Assembly (NCBI GenBank): GCA_030425425.1
Contig: JAUIAO010000014.1
Location: 36,532-100,531, forward strand
Source: Bacteroidia bacterium
Lineage (GTDB): Bacteria; Bacteroidota; Bacteroidia; Cytophagales; Cyclobacteriaceae
Direction: 5' to 3'
DNA: 64,000 nucleotides
In this document: positions 61,765 through 64,000 of the stretch, in pieces
Layout of the letters: each line of letters starts with the position of its first letter
How positions within the stretch are numbered: the first letter of the stretch is position 1
The notes under the pieces: model-generated
Seen by the model: only the letters and a program-made list of their open reading frames with translations
Databases searched by the model: none
Told to the model about the DNA's origin: nothing
Made by a program: the position numbers and the translations under genes

Positions 61765-62003
61765 GAATATTTTTCAGCCAAGAAGTCGGAATAATCCTTT
61801 TTATAGTCCTCTTTCTCCATGTAGATAACTCCGGTAAGACTCTCCACCAATGGACTGATTTCAGCTGCCTCTGATTTCTTAGAAACAATGAATTGCAAAT
61901 AGTTTTCAATTAATTTGGAAAGGCTCACCTGATGCTCTTTTGCATAAGATTTAGCTTGCTCAATGATCTCTTTATCCAGTTTCAAGGTGAGTTTGGAATC
62001 CAT
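61761..62003 (-). CDS. DUF6364-type antitoxin
   Basis: An 80-residue protein. MDSKLTLKLDKEIIEQAKSYAKEHQVSLSKLIENYL is a ribbon-helix-helix DNA-binding region of the DUF6364 antitoxin type. The C-terminal part (about 45-80, GVIYMEKEDYKKDYSDFLAEKY) should be the segment that binds and inhibits the PIN toxin, whose gene overlaps it by 4 bp. The dimer probably represses the operon by binding the inverted repeats just upstream. Confidence 0.85.
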   Translation of the reverse strand: MDSKLTLKLDKEIIEQAKSYAKEHQVSLSKLIENYLQFIVSKKSEAAEISPLVESLTGVIYMEKEDYKKDYSDFLAEKYS

Positions 62004-62009
62004 ATCTAA

Positions 62010-62048
62010 TTAATCGTACGTGTAAATATATAAAATCTATACGTCTAA
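62010..62048 (-). promoter_or_regulatory. Candidate antitoxin operator (inverted repeat)
   Basis: TTAATCGTA (62010-62018) and TACGTCTAA (62040-62048) form an inverted repeat of TTAnnCGTA with 7 of 9 positions matching, spaced by 21 bp, just upstream of the antitoxin ATG (62003). Ribbon-helix-helix antitoxins bind such sites. Confidence 0.35.
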
Positions 62049-62065
62049 AATTGTGTCGGGTTTAT

Positions 62066-62109
62066 GAAAGCGAATCCGCGGTAAGGCTCACAAAGTGTGG
62101 TTGGAGTAG
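62066..62109 (+). pseudogene. Decayed fragment of the ABC1 gene 3' end
   Basis: This 44-bp stretch matches the last 45 bp of the ABC1 gene (60524-60568) at 38 positions with a one-base deletion. It preserves the coding sense for GKAHKVWLE and the stop TAG. No start or upstream ABC1 sequence is left. It marks the far edge of the accessory segment 60569-62065. Confidence 0.75.
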
Positions 62110-62319
62110 GGCTTCTTCAGCCTAAAAATGTATCCTAGTTCTACTAGCCATATTTTGTATCACATAAAACACTATGCTTTCATACCGTAAGTATCAGTCA
62201 GAGGAGTAGTGTAGCGCAAATTTTGCAGATATCTAGTGGAGTTCTTCATGATATTGGTTTTTGCAAACAGCTCTGTTAGGCTAAAATGTATATCTTGTGA
62301 ATAACCAATTCCTTTCAAA
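62110..62319. other. Intergenic gap before the last gene, no gene
   Basis: AT-rich sequence between the ABC1 remnant and the last complete gene. I see no terminator, repeat or credible small ORF. It presumably holds the promoter of the gene at 62320. Confidence 0.35.
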
Positions 62320-63903
62320 ATGGCTAATCGCTTTTTCCTTCTCATTCTTTTATCGATTTTCTCAATTATTTCCTTCGCTCAAAGCAGGTGGCTCGTGTAT
62401 CCCTTAGATCAAAATGGTTTGAAACTATTGAATCAGGATGTGATCATTGATTTTCGTATGAAAGAGTATGGAGAAGTTCTGAAGCCAGTCTATGAAGAAA
62501 GGCTATTTGTCAGGTCTGATCCTTACGGCCGGGCTTTTGTTTCCTTGAAAGATTCAACCGTGTTGAACACTTATTACAGGGATTCCATTCCTTCTATCAT
62601 TGAGATTTTTGCTAATGATATGCTTGTGGAAGTACTGATTAAAAACATCAGGGGAAATGGTCAACAGCTGCAAAACAAGGTGTTAAATGATTACGGCTCA
62701 TCCCAGCCCTTGGTTTTTGAAGACTGTAAGATCAATGGAGCAATCGCCTTTCACAATTTATACATGGAATATCTGGATTTTGCAAGAAGCAAGATTGATA
62801 CGCTGCAAATTTATTCAGGTAAAATGGATCGCCTCACCTTGAGGGGTTTTGAATGCAAAAGACTTCTAATCTCGAGCACAGACATTAATGAGAATTTGAC
62901 AATTAATTCCAATTCTAAAATTGGAGATTTTGAACTCTACAGCCCCATTTTGGAAGAACTAGAAGTACACAACACCGAATTTACTGGAGATTTTAGCTTT
63001 AATTCTGATAATACGACATTCGCAACTATCACTCAATGTTCATTTCAGCCAGAGGCCGCAGGGTACGATGATTTTTTAAAAATCGCCGCGGACCCAATGG
63101 AGACCCATCAATTTCTCGTGAACAATTTGATTTTCATGGGTTTTCAAAATGTCAAAGTCTTTGTTATGATGAACTGCCAGTTTGGATCGGCAGAAACTGG
63201 CATTACCTGTAAGCCATTGATTATTTCTGGAACAATGGGGACTTTGCTGTTGAAAGGAAATAGCTTCTATAACCCACTTTGGTTTCAACTACTATCAGTT
63301 TCGGAAACCATGGAGATTAAGAGAAATGAGTTTATGACTCCTGTCTGGGTGTATAGCACGGTATTTCCTGAACACAGCTTTGAGTTTGACTACAGTCAAT
63401 TTCAGCACGAAAGTAAGCTCGTTTATTTAACTATTAATAGTATTAGCGATGAGGCAAAAACAAGCAATAGTTGGGGTACTACTATGTTTTTCGAGGATGA
63501 TCTTGGTGATAATGATGGGTTCAGAGGACTCGTTAAACTGTATTCCTATTTCTACTCCCAGTATCGCAATCACGGAGATATCGACCAGGCAAATCTGGCT
63601 TATAGAGACTTACAGGCTTTGTACACTAAAAAGCATCGCTTTGAATACCAAACCAAGGGAGGACTGGAGAGTTTTTTCCGTTGGCGACTCAACCAGATAA
63701 TGGACTGGTATGTGGACTATGGCACCTCACCGGCAAAAGCACTGGTTGTCTCTTTCTATATCTTGATGGGCTTTGCCATTTTCTATTTTTTCTATCCCTC
63801 CGAATGGGATCATGTCTCGAAAGAGCAACTATGGGTAGAGATTGGAAAGACGATGAACAAAAAGGAACGAAACTTAAACCCCAATTATGCATTAGGGAAT
63901 TAG
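62320..63903 (+). CDS. Uncharacterised membrane-anchored protein
   Basis: A 527-residue protein with a signal peptide (MANRFFLLILLSIFSIISFA, then QSRW). The long middle (about 110-400) has irregular beta-type repeats rich in Asn, Phe and Leu (for example NEFMTPVWVYS and NCQFGS), like pentapeptide-type or beta-helix proteins. A helical stretch follows (about 410-470), and a single TM helix at about 478-495 (PAKALVVSFYILMGFAIFYFF) precedes a short tail. The layout suggests an extracytoplasmic repeat domain held in the inner membrane. I do not recognise the family and found no catalytic motif. Confidence 0.6.
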   Translation: MANRFFLLILLSIFSIISFAQSRWLVYPLDQNGLKLLNQDVIIDFRMKEYGEVLKPVYEERLFVRSDPYGRAFVSLKDSTVLNTYYRDSIPSIIEIFANDMLVEVLIKNIRGNGQQLQNKVLNDYGSSQPLVFEDCKINGAIAFHNLYMEYLDFARSKIDTLQIYSGKMDRLTLRGFECKRLLISSTDINENLTINSNSKIGDFELYSPILEELEVHNTEFTGDFSFNSDNTTFATITQCSFQPEAAGYDDFLKIAADPMETHQFLVNNLIFMGFQNVKVFVMMNCQFGSAETGITCKPLIISGTMGTLLLKGNSFYNPLWFQLLSVSETMEIKRNEFMTPVWVYSTVFPEHSFEFDYSQFQHESKLVYLTINSISDEAKTSNSWGTTMFFEDDLGDNDGFRGLVKLYSYFYSQYRNHGDIDQANLAYRDLQALYTKKHRFEYQTKGGLESFFRWRLNQIMDWYVDYGTSPAKALVVSFYILMGFAIFYFFYPSEWDHVSKEQLWVEIGKTMNKKERNLNPNYALGN

Positions 63904-63935
63904 AAGTTGAGTGAAAACTTCGATTATTCAGGTAT

Positions 63936-64000
63936 ATGAGCGATTTTGGTGCTATTATCAAAATCACCAAAATGGTTAATCGCAAGGAGATCAATTTGCC
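63936..64000 (+). CDS. Partial CDS running off the window
   Basis: An ATG 32 bp after the previous stop opens an unbroken frame to the window end (MSDFGAIIKITKMVNRKEIN, then Leu). Only 21 codons are visible, so it cannot be named. Position and strand suggest it belongs with the upstream membrane-anchored protein. Confidence 0.4.
   Translation, partial: MSDFGAIIKITKMVNRKEINL

Noticed and set aside
1..64000. CRISPR arrays, tRNA or rRNA genes, insertion sequences
   Set aside because: I looked for regularly spaced repeats, clover-leaf-like sequences and transposase motifs and found none; a tool-based search could still reveal a tRNA I overlooked.

Overview
The window looks like a chromosomal segment of a member of the Bacteroidota, most likely an aerobic, probably marine Cytophagales-type bacterium. 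The evidence is internal: TonB-dependent receptors with an N-terminal carboxypeptidase-regulatory-like domain, C-terminal type IX secretion (T9SS) sorting domains, ECF sigma/anti-sigma control, PadR-regulated FtsX-like permeases, start codons mostly without Shine-Dalgarno sequences, and a few TAnnTTTG promoter-like boxes. I saw no rRNA, tRNA, CRISPR array, transposase or integrase.

Layout. (1) 237-7326: a tightly packed + strand operon with a FabG-type reductase, a KAS III homologue lacking two of its three expected catalytic residues, a sodium:solute symporter, an acyl-CoA synthetase, a secreted alpha/beta hydrolase and a large helical protein of unknown function. (2) 7671-13257: a TonB receptor, then a PadR regulator with an FtsX-like permease behind a pair of 19-bp direct repeats. 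(3) 13265-19798: an SDR, a GH5-like lipoprotein, an amidohydrolase, a cation diffusion facilitator, a rhodanese and an MFS transporter. (4) 19989-22418 (- strand): ECF sigma factor, membrane-anchored anti-sigma-like protein and a predicted outer-membrane protein. (5) 22592-36674: a surface-protein region: LytTR response regulator, beta-helix protein, T9SS/LamG adhesin, a 57-residue protein resembling the PID-CTERM sorting class, a stand-alone LuxR-type HTH, a tail-fibre-like protein with an S74 chaperone domain, and a giant Ig/cadherin-like T9SS protein. (6) 36905-42979: an azurin lipoprotein behind a CRP-like palindrome, then leuC, leuD, an isopropylmalate/citramalate synthase and leuB. leuC and leuD are split by a four-helix-bundle gene framed by phased heptamer repeats. 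(7) 43386-53354: TonB receptor, Kv-like channel with a zinc ribbon, fasciclin lipoprotein, YCII lipoprotein, a DUF1800/DUF1501 pair, and a second PadR/membrane-protein operon. (8) 53631-64000: DUF4279 protein, orphan antitoxin-like protein, agmatine deiminase and N-carbamoylputrescine amidase (putrescine synthesis), DoxX-like protein, glutathione peroxidase with an OhrR-type regulator, an ABC1/UbiB kinase-like protein, and a small accessory island (DUF4240 and a VapBC-like pair). That island ends in a decayed copy of the 3' end of the ABC1 gene.

The strongest candidates for something not previously described are the heptamer-repeat/four-helix-bundle cassette inside the leu operon (39174-39699), the surface-protein cluster with its PID-CTERM-like microprotein (23475-36674), and the operon with the altered KAS III (237-7326). 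All names were assigned by reading motifs; no database search was run.
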